A DNA stretch of 64,000 bases. Origin: Hyphobacterium sp. CCMP332 (lineage in GTDB: Bacteria; Pseudomonadota; Alphaproteobacteria; Caulobacterales; Maricaulaceae). The first letter of the stretch is position 1, and every line of letters starts with the position of its first letter. Position numbers and translations under genes: made by a program. Shown here in pieces: positions 42,188 through 50,481 of this stretch. Where the stretch lies: positions 709,501 to 773,500 of the forward strand of contig NZ_CP058669.1 of NCBI RefSeq assembly GCF_014323565.1. Reading direction: 5' to 3'. The notes under the pieces are model-generated. The model did not search any database, was not told where the DNA came from, and saw only the letters and a list, made by a program, of their open reading frames with translations.

Positions 42188-42910
42188 ATGTTGATCCTTG
42201 CCGCAGGTGCCGCTTTGGCGCTGATCCAGGCCGCCGACCCGGTCGCCACCGAATTCCAGTCCAACGAATACCACACCTTCACCGACGCCGAGATGAGCCT
42301 GATCGACGATGTACTCGACGCCACGCATGCCGAGGTCGAGGCCGTCTTCCCGGAACTGGCCGACACGATCTCCGTGACGGTCATGCCGGTTCAACGCCCG
42401 GCGCTGGATGCGCTCGGCGGAGTCACGGGCCGCGCCGAGCGGCCGGACGAGCTGATCATCGAGGTGTCCGTCACCTATCCCGGCGGCATCGAGGCGGCCA
42501 TCGAGAACGGCCTGCGCGCCACGGTCGCGCACGAGTTGCACCATACGGTCCGCGGCTGGCTGATGCAGGGCAATCATTTCGGTCACGGTATCCAGATAGC
42601 TGTTATCAATGAAGGCCTCGCAACGGTGTTTGCCGAGGAGCTGACAGGTGAAACCAACCCGTCCGACCTTCCGCCGGCAAACGTCTCGGACTGGGCGCTG
42701 GAAGTCCTCGCCCTGCCGCAGCGGTCCGACTACGCGCAATGGATGTTCGTGCATCCGGATGGGCGCGAAGCGATCGGTTATCGCACCGGCCGCTGGGTGG
42801 TCCGTCAGGCGATGGCGAATTCCGGCTTGGATATCAGCGAACTAAGCGACCTGACACCGGCGGCAGTTTGGGCACTGGCCGGATTCGATTGGGATCGGGT
42901 GATGCGCTAG
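42188..42910 (+). CDS. DUF2268-like secreted zinc metalloprotease
   Basis: 240 residues from the ATG at 42188, with AAAGGAAAA upstream. A signal-like hydrophobic N-terminus (MLILAAGAALALIQAA) is followed by a domain with the zinc motif HELHH (in ATVAHELHHTVRGWLM) and a third ligand candidate in INEGLATVFAEELTG. This pairing of HExxH and NEGLA is typical of DUF2268 (YjaZ-like) putative gluzincin proteases. Substrate unknown. It is divergent from ABC-F and precedes ndk by 108 bases. Confidence 0.8.
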   Translation: MLILAAGAALALIQAADPVATEFQSNEYHTFTDAEMSLIDDVLDATHAEVEAVFPELADTISVTVMPVQRPALDALGGVTGRAERPDELIIEVSVTYPGGIEAAIENGLRATVAHELHHTVRGWLMQGNHFGHGIQIAVINEGLATVFAEELTGETNPSDLPPANVSDWALEVLALPQRSDYAQWMFVHPDGREAIGYRTGRWVVRQAMANSGLDISELSDLTPAAVWALAGFDWDRVMR

Positions 42911-43018
42911 CCGCGTGGAGTCGTGACGAGCCGCGCACCCGGCTTCACAAGGAGCGAAAGCGCCTCTATAAGCCCGCGCGACTCGTCAAACCTCCCCGAA
43001 CGCTACGGAGTTTCTCAA

Positions 43019-43441
43019 ATGACCACGCAACGCACATTCTCGATCATCAAACCCGACGCCACCGCGCGCAATCTGACCGGCAAGATCAACGCCGTCATCG
43101 AAGGTGCCGGCCTGCGCATCATCGCGCAAAAGCGCATCCACATGAGCAAGGAGCAGGCTGAAGGCTTCTATGGCGTTCACAAGGAACGTCCCTTCTTCAA
43201 CGACCTTGTCAGCTTCATGATCTCCGGCCCGGTCGTCGTGCAGGTGCTCGAAGGTGAGAACGCCATCGCGAAATACCGCGAAGTCATGGGCGCCACCAAC
43301 CCGGAAAATGCCGATGAAGGCACGATCCGCAAGATGTTCGCCGAATCCATCGAAGCCAATTCGGTGCACGGCTCCGACGCCCCGGAAACCGCGGCAGAAG
43401 AAATCAAATTCTTCTTCTCCGACGAAGAAATCGTCGGGTAG
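43019..43441 (+). CDS. ndk: Nucleoside diphosphate kinase
   Basis: 140 residues from the ATG at 43019 ([18 protein letters not shown]), with GGAG upstream; the longer open frame from 42923 is leader. [24 protein letters not shown], and the active-site histidine region [12 protein letters not shown] are classical. It equilibrates NTP and dNTP pools, partnering with gmk and nrdJ here. The inverted repeat bounding the DUF559 gene begins 25 bases past its stop and could serve as terminator. Confidence 0.97.
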   Translation: MTTQRTFSIIKPDATARNLTGKINAVIEGAGLRIIAQKRIHMSKEQAEGFYGVHKERPFFNDLVSFMISGPVVVQVLEGENAIAKYREVMGATNPENADEGTIRKMFAESIEANSVHGSDAPETAAEEIKFFFSDEEIVG

Positions 43442-43465
43442 AGTAGAACGAGCGCTAACCAGATT

Positions 43466-43532
43466 CCCTCTCCCTTGAGGGAGAGGGGGAGGATGGCTTT
43501 CATTCCTGAAAGCCGTCCTCAGGGTGAGGGGG
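43466..43532. repeat. Left inverted repeat flanking the DUF559 gene
   Basis: A perfect nine-base stem CCCTCTCCC/GGGAGAGGG with a TTGA loop (43466-43487), then a 14-base imperfect hairpin (43489-43520) with loop TTCC and one G-T wobble, ending in AGGGTGAGGGGG. The first stem and the terminal AGGGTGAGGGG reappear, inverted, at 43902-43937. The repeat covers the last seven codons of the DUF559 gene. Confidence 0.8.
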
Positions 43533-43880
43533 TTGCTGGACGTGCTGCAACGCTCGCAATGCATCCGCGACCTGGTCATAAACGCCGTCCATGGCTTCAT
43601 GGACGTCAATGTTCCAAAATCGGATCACTGTCCTTCCAGCCGCTTCCAGCTTGAGTGTCCGGGCGTCATCCTCGGCATTTTCGAAATGCTGCCCGCCATC
43701 GACCTCGATGATCAGCTTCACTTCAGAGCAAGCGAATTCAGCGATATGGCCTTCGACGGGTTGCTGCCGCCGGAATTTGAATCCCAGTGGCCGCTCGCGC
43801 AGCATGTTCCACACCTTGCGCTCTGCATGCGTTGCTTCGCGGCGTAGTCGCCGGGCGAGCGGTGTTAGACGTTCAGGCAC
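43500..43880 (-). CDS. DUF559 endonuclease-like protein (Vsr-related fold)
   Basis: 126 residues. LARRLRREATHAERKVWNML, then FKFRRQQPVEGHIAEFACSE, LIIEVDGGQHF and the closing VIRFWNIDVHEAM are the DUF559 signature. These proteins have the PD-(D/E)xK-like fold of very-short-patch-repair nucleases; the Glu and Asp of IIEVDGGQH are the likely metal ligands. Activity of this family is not well established. Unusually, the gene lies inside a pair of inverted repeats, and its 3' end is made of repeat sequence. It is convergent with ndk. Confidence 0.88.
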   Translation of the reverse strand: MPERLTPLARRLRREATHAERKVWNMLRERPLGFKFRRQQPVEGHIAEFACSEVKLIIEVDGGQHFENAEDDARTLKLEAAGRTVIRFWNIDVHEAMDGVYDQVADALRALQHVQQPPHPEDGFQE

Positions 43881-43901
43881 TGGCGAAGGTTATCACAAAG
43901 A

Positions 43902-43937
43902 CCCCTCACCCTAACCTTCTCCCTGAAGGGAGAGGGA
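43902..43937. repeat. Right inverted repeat flanking the DUF559 gene
   Basis: CCCCTCACCCT (43902-43912) followed by a hairpin CTTCTCCC/GGGAGAGG with TGAA loop (43916-43935). Read on the other strand it repeats the outer parts of 43466-43532: the CCCTCTCCC stem and AGGGTGAGGGG, but without the central 14-base hairpin. It lies 22 bases upstream of the DUF559 start. Confidence 0.8.
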
Positions 43938-43965
43938 AATAGCGCCGGGCTTTTTGTTTGCGGGA

Positions 43966-44385
43966 CTAATCCTCCCGTCCCGGTTTGCGCCGCATCGCCT
44001 TTTTCTGCCCCTGCTTGGCCTTGGCCTCCTTGACCTTCCGGATCGACGACAGCGAGGGACGCGAAGCCTTGCGCGGCTTGGGCCGGTGCGAGGCCTTGAG
44101 GATCAGCTCCGCCAGTTTCTGACGCGCCGCCGCGCGGTTGCGCTCCTGCGATCGTGATCCGTCCGCCTCGATCACCAGCACCCCGTCCTTGGTCAGGCGG
44201 CGTCCGGCGACCCGCCTCAGGCGGAATTTGATCTCGGCAGACAGGCTGGGTGAGCTGGCGGCATCAAAGCGCAGCTGCACGGCCGAGGACGTCTTGTTGA
44301 CATGCTGCCCGCCCGGACCGGAGGCGCGCACAAACCGCTCCTCCAGCTCGCTTTCATCGATGAATATGGCGTCGGTGATCTGCAT
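43966..44385 (-). CDS. arfB: Alternative ribosome-rescue factor ArfB (YaeJ)
   Basis: 139 residues. ASGPGGQHVNKTSSAVQLRF holds the catalytic GGQ of class I release factors, here near residue 26, without a codon-recognition domain. A long basic tail (RKVKEAKAKQGQKKAMRRK) would enter the empty mRNA channel. ArfB hydrolyses peptidyl-tRNA on ribosomes stalled without a stop codon. The gene is divergent from the DUF1232 gene across 81 bases. Confidence 0.95.
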   Translation of the reverse strand: MQITDAIFIDESELEERFVRASGPGGQHVNKTSSAVQLRFDAASSPSLSAEIKFRLRRVAGRRLTKDGVLVIEADGSRSQERNRAAARQKLAELILKASHRPKPRKASRPSLSSIRKVKEAKAKQGQKKAMRRKPGRED

Positions 44386-44466
44386 GACGTCTCTGCCGGC
44401 TTTCCTATTTCTGCCTCAATTGGGCCTACCCTGTGCCGGGCTAAAGCGATCCGCAAGGAGCCCGTC

Positions 44467-44760
44467 ATGGATCATGCCCGTCATTTCAGTGCCGGTAAAT
44501 TCACCTCCAAGCTGAAGCATATCAGCGGTGTGGGGCAATTGGTCGACCAGGCCAGCTCGCTTTACGGCCTGCTGCGGGATCCCGAAACCCCGCGCTGGGT
44601 GAAAGCAACCTGCCTCAGCGCGCTGGGCTATCTCATCCTGCCGACCGATGCCGTGTCCGATTTCATTCCCGTGGCGGGCTATATCGATGATGCCGGCATG
44701 ATCAGCGCGGCCATCGCGGCGCTGGGGAGTCAATGGCAGAAAAAGCAGGCGGCGCAATAG
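44467..44760 (+). CDS. DUF1232 (YkvA-like) protein
   Basis: 97 residues from the ATG at 44467, with AAGGAG seven bases before. The diagnostic segment LSALGYLILPTDAVSDFIPV, followed by AGYIDDAGMISAAIAAL, defines DUF1232. The segment is weakly hydrophobic and probably membrane-associated. Function unknown. It is convergent with purN. Confidence 0.9.
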   Translation: MDHARHFSAGKFTSKLKHISGVGQLVDQASSLYGLLRDPETPRWVKATCLSALGYLILPTDAVSDFIPVAGYIDDAGMISAAIAALGSQWQKKQAAQ

Positions 44761-44773
44761 GCTAACGCGTTCG

Positions 44774-45346
44774 CTACGCCTGCGAGACAAGTCTCAGCAA
44801 GCAATCCGGATAGAGCGTGTGCTCGGCTTCGCGCACCCTGTCCTCCAGCGTCTCCGCCGTATCGCCGGGCAAAACGGGCACGCGCGCCTGACCGATAATC
44901 TCCCCCGCATCCATCTCCGGCACCACATAATGCACCGTGCAACCCGCCTCGGCATCACCGGCATCGAGCGCGCGCTGATGCGTTTTCAGGCCGGGATATT
45001 TCGGCAAAAGCGAGGGGTGGATATTGATCAGCTTGCCCGCCCATTTTTCGACGAAGCCGGGAGTCAGCAAACGCATGAAGCCGGCAAGGCAGATCAGGTC
45101 GGGCTGCGCTGCCGATAGTTCGGCATCCAGCGCTGCATCAAACGCCTCACGGGCCTCATATTGCGTATGATCGATAACGGCATGTGGAAGGCCCTCGGCG
45201 CGGGCATAGTCCAGCCCCGCCGCATCCGGGCGGTTGGAGAGGATCAGCACAGGTTTCGCCGGAAAATCCGGTGAGGCCATCGCCTCGCACAGTGCGCGCA
45301 TATTGCTGCCGCGCCCGGAAATCAGGATGGCAACGCGCTTTGTCAC
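44774..45346 (-). CDS. purN: Phosphoribosylglycinamide formyltransferase
   Basis: 190 residues from the GTG at 45346, where GTGA overlaps the purM stop by four bases; a GTG at 45367 is possible but would overlap by 25. KRVAILISGRGSNMRAL at the start, LAGFMRLLTPGFVEKW, and INIHPSLLPKYPG with the catalytic Asn and His followed by HYVVPEMDAGEII are diagnostic. It adds a formyl group from formyl-THF in step 3 of purine synthesis. It follows purM as in many Proteobacteria. Confidence 0.96.
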   Translation of the reverse strand: MTKRVAILISGRGSNMRALCEAMASPDFPAKPVLILSNRPDAAGLDYARAEGLPHAVIDHTQYEAREAFDAALDAELSAAQPDLICLAGFMRLLTPGFVEKWAGKLINIHPSLLPKYPGLKTHQRALDAGDAEAGCTVHYVVPEMDAGEIIGQARVPVLPGDTAETLEDRVREAEHTLYPDCLLRLVSQA

Positions 45347-46371
45347 TTGGCGACGAGTTGCCCGCACACGAAGGCGTCTTCGCCCGCATCATGCAATGCC
45401 ACGGTGATCGCTTCGGCATCATCAGCCGCCACGGCCAGCAGCATGCCGATACCGCCATTGAAGGCCCGGCGCATTTCGCTTTCGTCGATCCCGCCAGTCT
45501 CGGCCAGCCAGTCGAACACGGCCGGGCGTTGCCAGCTGGAATAGTCCAGCTCGAAGCCCAGATGATCCGGCAGCATGCGCGGCGGATTTTCGATCAGCCC
45601 GCCACCGGTGATATGGGCGAGACCTTTGACAAGGCCTTCCTTGATCAGCGGCACAACGGATTTGATGTAGAGTTTTGTCGGCGTCAGCAGAGCTTCGCCT
45701 ACTGACTGGCCGGGCGCAAACGGCGCATCATCCGTCCATGTCAGCCCGGACATCTCCACCACCTTGCGGATCAGCGAATAGCCATTGGAATGCGGCCCGG
45801 AGGAGGCCAGCCCGATCAGAACATCACCGGCCTGCATGTCATCGAGCCGCGGCAGGAGCGAGCCGCGTTCGGCAGCGCCAACGACAAATCCGGCGAGATC
45901 GAAATCATCGCCCGAATACATGCCGGGCATTTCCGCCGTTTCGCCGCCAATCAGCGCACAGCCCGACTGACGGCAGCCTTCGGCAATCCCGGCGACAATG
46001 GCTTCGCCGCGTACGGGGTCGAGCTTGCCGGTCGCGAAATAGTCCAGGAAAAACAGGGGCTCCGCACCCTGCGCCAGAACGTCATTGGCACACATGGCGA
46101 CGAGATCAATGCCGATTGTGTCAAACCGTCCGGTTTCAATCGCGATGCGCAATTTTGTGCCCACCCCGTCCGTGCCGGAGACCAGGATCGGATCTTCATA
46201 GCCTGCCGCTTTCAGATCGAATGCGCCGCCAAATCCGCCGAGAGCGACCTCTGCGCCCGGACGGGCCGTCGACTTGGCGTGCGGCTTGATCCGGTCGACC
46301 AGCGCGTCCCCGGCATCAATGTCCACTCCGGCGTCGGCATAGGTCAGGCTGTTGCGGCGTTTGTCGGTCAT
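45343..46371 (-). CDS. purM: Phosphoribosylformylglycinamidine cyclo-ligase
   Basis: 342 residues from the ATG at 46371 (MTDKRRNSLTYADAGVDID), with AGGAA upstream. LVSGTDGVGTKLRIA, the ATP-binding ALIGGETAEMPGMY and LAHITGGGLIENPPRMLP are the PurM motifs. It closes the imidazole ring to give AIR. It is the first gene of the purM-purN pair and divergent from the DUF2066 gene. Confidence 0.97.
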   Translation of the reverse strand: MTDKRRNSLTYADAGVDIDAGDALVDRIKPHAKSTARPGAEVALGGFGGAFDLKAAGYEDPILVSGTDGVGTKLRIAIETGRFDTIGIDLVAMCANDVLAQGAEPLFFLDYFATGKLDPVRGEAIVAGIAEGCRQSGCALIGGETAEMPGMYSGDDFDLAGFVVGAAERGSLLPRLDDMQAGDVLIGLASSGPHSNGYSLIRKVVEMSGLTWTDDAPFAPGQSVGEALLTPTKLYIKSVVPLIKEGLVKGLAHITGGGLIENPPRMLPDHLGFELDYSSWQRPAVFDWLAETGGIDESEMRRAFNGGIGMLLAVAADDAEAITVALHDAGEDAFVCGQLVAK

Positions 46372-46441
46372 GGCAGGCGCTTTCCTGAGTCGTTCGGGAG
46401 CTACTTCTCCCCAAAAGGCAGTTTTCGCGCAAGACGCGGGC

Positions 46442-46469
46442 TTCACCGCGCGCGTAAGGCGGGTATAAC
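46442..46469 (+). promoter_or_regulatory. Promoter candidate before the DUF2066-hdaA-ppk-ppx run
   Basis: TTCACC (46442-46447), a 16-base spacer and TATAAC (46464-46469), with the ATG 35 bases on. Just downstream is a palindromic GGATATATCC (46474-46483) of unknown meaning. The -10 match is good, the -35 moderate. Confidence 0.45.
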
Positions 46470-46503
46470 GGGGGATATATCCGAATGCGAAGAGGAACGC
46501 GCC

Positions 46504-47577
46504 ATGATGCGTCAGATTTTTGCAGCCATTGCCGCGCTTACCGTCTGGACCGGCCTTGCCGCTGCCGACTCACCCTACACAGTTGTGGGCGTGCCGATTG
46601 ATGCCACGGCCTCAAATGCTCTGGAAGCCCAGACACTTGCCATGCAGAACGGGCAGGTGGCCGCCGTCCGGGCGCTGGTTGAACGCCTGACCCTGCCGGA
46701 AGATCGAGCACTGGTGCCGGACATCAGCAATGATCAGGCCGCCATGATGATTGGCGGACTTCAGGTCCGCAACGAGCAACGCAGCGCCACGCGCTATCTC
46801 GGCGAGCTCACCGTCACCTTTGATCCGCGCGCCGTGCGCAGCTGGCTCAACGGGCTGGGCGTTCCCTTTGTCGAGGGGCAGGCCCGCGAGATTCTGGTGC
46901 TGCCGGTCCTGCAGACCGGCAATGGCTACTGGCTCTGGAATTCCACCAATTCCGAGACCGGCGAGACCAACGAAAATCCCTGGCTGATGGAATGGCGCAC
47001 AGGCGGCTATCAACACGCCCTCTCTCCGGTCAGCGCGCCGTCCGGCGATGCGGGCCGCATGCTGATTGATGGTGCCGGCGCCGCACAGATGAATGAGGAC
47101 CAGCTGCGTTCTGTCGCGCAGGCCTACGGCGTGTCGCGTGTGGCGGTCATGATTGCCAATCGCTCCGAAGGCGGTATTCGCGTTGACGGGCGTCTGTTTT
47201 CCTTTGATGGCAGCGGTGAGGTGACCAGCCTGTCCATCCCGACCATGGCGGCTCAGACCTACCGCACGGCGGCGCGCCGATTTGTCAGTGCGCTTGAAGC
47301 GGACTGGAAAGCGGAAGCCATTGTGCGCGGCGGCATGGCGGAAACCCTCACCGTGACCGTGCTCTATAATTCGCTCGCCGAATGGCAGCGTTTGCAAAAC
47401 GCTCTGACCGGTGCGTCTCTGATCAGTTCGGCCCAGCTGGATGCCATCGCGCCGACCGGCGCCATGATGACGCTGCAATATCGCGGAGCCATGAGCCAGC
47501 TGCAACGCGAACTTGATGCCCGCGGTGCCCGCCTGATGGAAGATGCCGAGCTCGGCCTTGTGGTGCGTTCGCGCTAG
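46504..47577 (+). CDS. DUF2066 periplasmic protein
   Basis: 357 residues from the ATG at 46504 with a GAGGAA ribosome site. A signal peptide (MMRQIFAAIAALTVWTGLAAA) is followed by YTVVGVPIDATASNALEAQT and VRALVERLTLPED, typical of the DUF2066 N-terminal region. It has an extracytoplasmic mixed alpha/beta layout and no membrane helix after the signal. Function unknown; it is 13 bases ahead of hdaA, and this neighbourhood is conserved in related Alphaproteobacteria. Confidence 0.88.
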   Translation: MMRQIFAAIAALTVWTGLAAADSPYTVVGVPIDATASNALEAQTLAMQNGQVAAVRALVERLTLPEDRALVPDISNDQAAMMIGGLQVRNEQRSATRYLGELTVTFDPRAVRSWLNGLGVPFVEGQAREILVLPVLQTGNGYWLWNSTNSETGETNENPWLMEWRTGGYQHALSPVSAPSGDAGRMLIDGAGAAQMNEDQLRSVAQAYGVSRVAVMIANRSEGGIRVDGRLFSFDGSGEVTSLSIPTMAAQTYRTAARRFVSALEADWKAEAIVRGGMAETLTVTVLYNSLAEWQRLQNALTGASLISSAQLDAIAPTGAMMTLQYRGAMSQLQRELDARGARLMEDAELGLVVRSR

Positions 47578-47590
47578 AAAGTGAATACCA

Positions 47591-48268
47591 ATGGGTGAAC
47601 AGCTCGCGCTCGGCCTTCCGCCTCGTGAGGACTACAGCGCGGAAAGCTTCGTCGATGGCGAAGCCAATGCCTCTGCCCGCTGGGCGCTGGCGGGCTGGCG
47701 GGCATGGCCCGGCCGGGTATTGGTGCTTTACGGTCCTCCGGGCACGGGCAAGACCCATCTGACCCATATGTGGGCGCGCGAAAGCGGCGGTCTCGTATTG
47801 AGCGGCCGCGATCTGGCGAATGCGCTGGAGGGCCTGCCGGACGCAAAGCCTGTCGCGATCGAGGATGCCGATCGCTTTGCCGATCGGGCAGCCCTGTTTC
47901 ATCTGATGAACCGGGCGCAGCGCGAAACCATTCCAGCGCTGCTTTTGACGGCGCGTGAAGCTCCGGCCCGCTGGCAGACTGATATTCCGGACCTGCAATC
48001 GCGGCTGAAAGCGGTCTCGACCGCCGAGCTGCAGGAGCCCGATGACGCCTTGCTGGCGCGCTTGTTGAAGAAGCTCTTCAAGGATCGGCAATCGCCGCTC
48101 GTGGAGGGTCTGATTGACTATCTTCTGCCGCGAATGGAGCGTTCGGTTGAAGGTGCGCGGCGTCTGGTGGACGAGCTGGATCGCGAAGCGCTGGCGCGCC
48201 GCACCACGATCAATCGCGGTGTTGCACGGCGCGTGCTGGACGAACAGGGCGCGGTTGGAGAGGATTGA
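47591..48268 (+). CDS. hdaA: DnaA-related regulatory ATPase HdaA
   Basis: 225 residues. The N-terminal clamp-binding motif QLALGLP (4-10) is followed by an AAA+ domain with Walker A GPPGTGKT (48-55) and Walker [10 protein letters not shown], and sensor regions [12 protein letters not shown] and [13 protein letters not shown]. It lacks the DnaA helix-turn-helix domain. By family knowledge it works with the sliding clamp to trigger ATP hydrolysis by DnaA, preventing re-initiation. The stop overlaps the ppk start by one base, linking it to polyphosphate metabolism, the order also found in Caulobacter. Confidence 0.93.
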   Translation: MGEQLALGLPPREDYSAESFVDGEANASARWALAGWRAWPGRVLVLYGPPGTGKTHLTHMWARESGGLVLSGRDLANALEGLPDAKPVAIEDADRFADRAALFHLMNRAQRETIPALLLTAREAPARWQTDIPDLQSRLKAVSTAELQEPDDALLARLLKKLFKDRQSPLVEGLIDYLLPRMERSVEGARRLVDELDREALARRTTINRGVARRVLDEQGAVGED

Positions 48269-50481
48269 TGGGCGTTATTCCGGGCACGGCCTCGTCCGAA
48301 TCGAGTGAAAGTATGATCATGGATGGCCAGCCGTCAGAATTGTCAGCGTCGACCGACCGGTTCTTGAACCGCGAATTGTCGTGGCTGCAATTCAACATGC
48401 GTGTTCTGGAAGAGGCCGCCAACAAGGATCATCCGGTTCTGGAGCGGCTGCGCTTTTTGTCGATTTCGGCCAGCAATCTGGATGAATTCTACATGGTCCG
48501 CGTGGCGGCCTGCCGGGCGCAGGTTCGCAATGGCGTCAACACGCCCTCCATAGATGGCCTGACCCCGGCCGAACAGCTGAAGCGGATCCATCAGTTCGCG
48601 GGCGAATTGATGGATGAACAGCTGATCCGCTGGCGGCAGCTGAAAAACGAACTGGGCCGTGCCGGCGTCAAATTGCTGAGCGAGACCGAGATTTCAAAGC
48701 AGGACAAGAATTGGCTGTCCGAGGATTTTCTCCAGCACATATTGCCGGTCATCACCCCGTTGGCCATTGATCCGGCTCACCCGTTTCCATTTATCCCCAA
48801 TCTCGGCTTTTCGTTGGTCCTGAAGCTGCGCCGTCAATCCGACCGCAAATTGATGACGGCGTTGGTGCCGATGCCTAACGGGGTCAAGCGCTTCATTGAA
48901 CTGCCAGATCGCCGCTTCAACAAGGCGGGTAAGCCGATCAAGCGCTATGTGGCGCTGGAAACCGTGCTGACGCTCTTCCTCGACAATCTGTTTCCGGGAC
49001 ATGACCTGGAAGGGAAGGGCACATTCCGGATCATTCGTGACAGCGATATCGAGATCGAGGAAGAAGCCGAGGATCTTGTTCGGGAATTCGAGCAGCTTCT
49101 GAAAGAGCGCCGTCGTGGTCAGCTCGTCCGGCTGAAACTCGATGCCGGTATGCCCGAGGATCTCAAACGCTTTATCGCCGGGCATCTGAAGGCGGATAGC
49201 GCAGACACGATCGAGGTCGATGGCATTCTGGGCATGGCCCAGCTTTCCCAGCTGATCCCCGAGGATCGCAATGACCTCGCCTTCGAGCCCTATGAACCGC
49301 GCTTTCCCGAGCGTATCAAGGACCATGGCGGCGATTGCTTCGCAGCCATCCGGGCCAAGGATATTCTGGTTCACCACCCCTATGAGAGTTTTGACGTGGT
49401 GGTGCAATTCCTGCGTCAGGCGGCCGCCGACCCCGAAGTCGTGGCGATCAAGCAAACGCTCTATCGCACTTCCAAGAATTCGCCGATTGTCGCCGCCCTG
49501 ATCGAAGCGGCAGAAAGCGGCAAGAACGTAACCGCATTGGTCGAACTGAAGGCCCGCTTCGATGAAGAGGCCAATCTCAAATGGGCGCGCGATCTGGAGC
49601 GCGCCGGCGTTCAGGTCGTCTACGGGTTTATCGAATACAAAACCCACGCCAAGATCAGTCTTGTGGTCCGCCGCGAGGCCGGGGAGCTCCAGACCTATGC
49701 GCATTTCGGCACCGGCAATTACCACCCCATCACCGCCAAGGTTTATACGGATTTGTCGCTGTTTACGGCCGACCCGGCCTTTGGCCGTGATGCCGGGCGT
49801 ATCTTCAACTATGTCACCGGTTATGCGCGTCCGGAAAACCTCGAACGCCTGTCGATCTCGCCGATCGGCATGAAGGAATTCCTGATCCGGCATATCGACC
49901 GGGAGATCGAGAATGCCCGTGCCGGAAAAGCATCCGGCATCTGGGCCAAGCTCAACTCCATCACCCACCCCGAAATCATTGATGCGCTCTACCGGGCCAG
50001 TCAGGCCGGCGTCCGGTGCGAGCTCGTCGTGCGCGGCATTTGCTGTCTTCGCCCCGGAATGCCGGGCCTGTCGGACAATATCCGCGTCAAATCCATTGTC
50101 GGGCGGTTTCTGGAACATTCGCGCATTGTCTGCTTTGCCAACGGCGCGGACATGCCAAGTCCGGCAACGAAAGTGTTCATCTCTTCGGCCGACTGGATGC
50201 CGCGCAATCTTGATCGCCGGGTAGAGGTGCTCACGCCCATCCAGAACCCGACCGTCCATCGCCAGATTCTGGACCAGATCATGGTCGCCAATCTCAACGA
50301 TGATGACCAGAGCTGGTATATGCAGGCCAATGGCGAATACGAGCGCGTGGATACCGGCGACCTCAACAAGCGTTTCTCGGCGCATGATTATTTCATGACC
50401 AATCCGAGCCTGTCGGGCCGCGGACAGGCCTTAAAAAATGATCAGCCGCTGACCTTGCCGTATTCAGGTCCGCGTCTTTGA
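48268..50481 (+). CDS. ppk: Polyphosphate kinase 1
   Basis: 737 residues from the ATG at 48268, one base overlapping hdaA (TGATG); an ATG at 48313 would give a shorter protein. The N-domain has [20 protein letters not shown], the head domain [16 protein letters not shown], and the catalytic region IKQTLYRTS and [18 protein letters not shown], with the autophosphorylated histidine in the latter, and [18 protein letters not shown] near the end. It polymerises ATP phosphate into polyphosphate. It precedes ppx with a four-base overlap (TTGA), so synthesis and breakdown are co-expressed. Confidence 0.97.
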   Translation: MGVIPGTASSESSESMIMDGQPSELSASTDRFLNRELSWLQFNMRVLEEAANKDHPVLERLRFLSISASNLDEFYMVRVAACRAQVRNGVNTPSIDGLTPAEQLKRIHQFAGELMDEQLIRWRQLKNELGRAGVKLLSETEISKQDKNWLSEDFLQHILPVITPLAIDPAHPFPFIPNLGFSLVLKLRRQSDRKLMTALVPMPNGVKRFIELPDRRFNKAGKPIKRYVALETVLTLFLDNLFPGHDLEGKGTFRIIRDSDIEIEEEAEDLVREFEQLLKERRRGQLVRLKLDAGMPEDLKRFIAGHLKADSADTIEVDGILGMAQLSQLIPEDRNDLAFEPYEPRFPERIKDHGGDCFAAIRAKDILVHHPYESFDVVVQFLRQAAADPEVVAIKQTLYRTSKNSPIVAALIEAAESGKNVTALVELKARFDEEANLKWARDLERAGVQVVYGFIEYKTHAKISLVVRREAGELQTYAHFGTGNYHPITAKVYTDLSLFTADPAFGRDAGRIFNYVTGYARPENLERLSISPIGMKEFLIRHIDREIENARAGKASGIWAKLNSITHPEIIDALYRASQAGVRCELVVRGICCLRPGMPGLSDNIRVKSIVGRFLEHSRIVCFANGADMPSPATKVFISSADWMPRNLDRRVEVLTPIQNPTVHRQILDQIMVANLNDDDQSWYMQANGEYERVDTGDLNKRFSAHDYFMTNPSLSGRGQALKNDQPLTLPYSGPRL

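Noticed and set aside
48694-50385. 563-codon open frame on the minus strand
   Set aside because: It lies wholly opposite ppk, whose motifs are complete. The translation has no recognisable domain and is a GC-driven antisense shadow.
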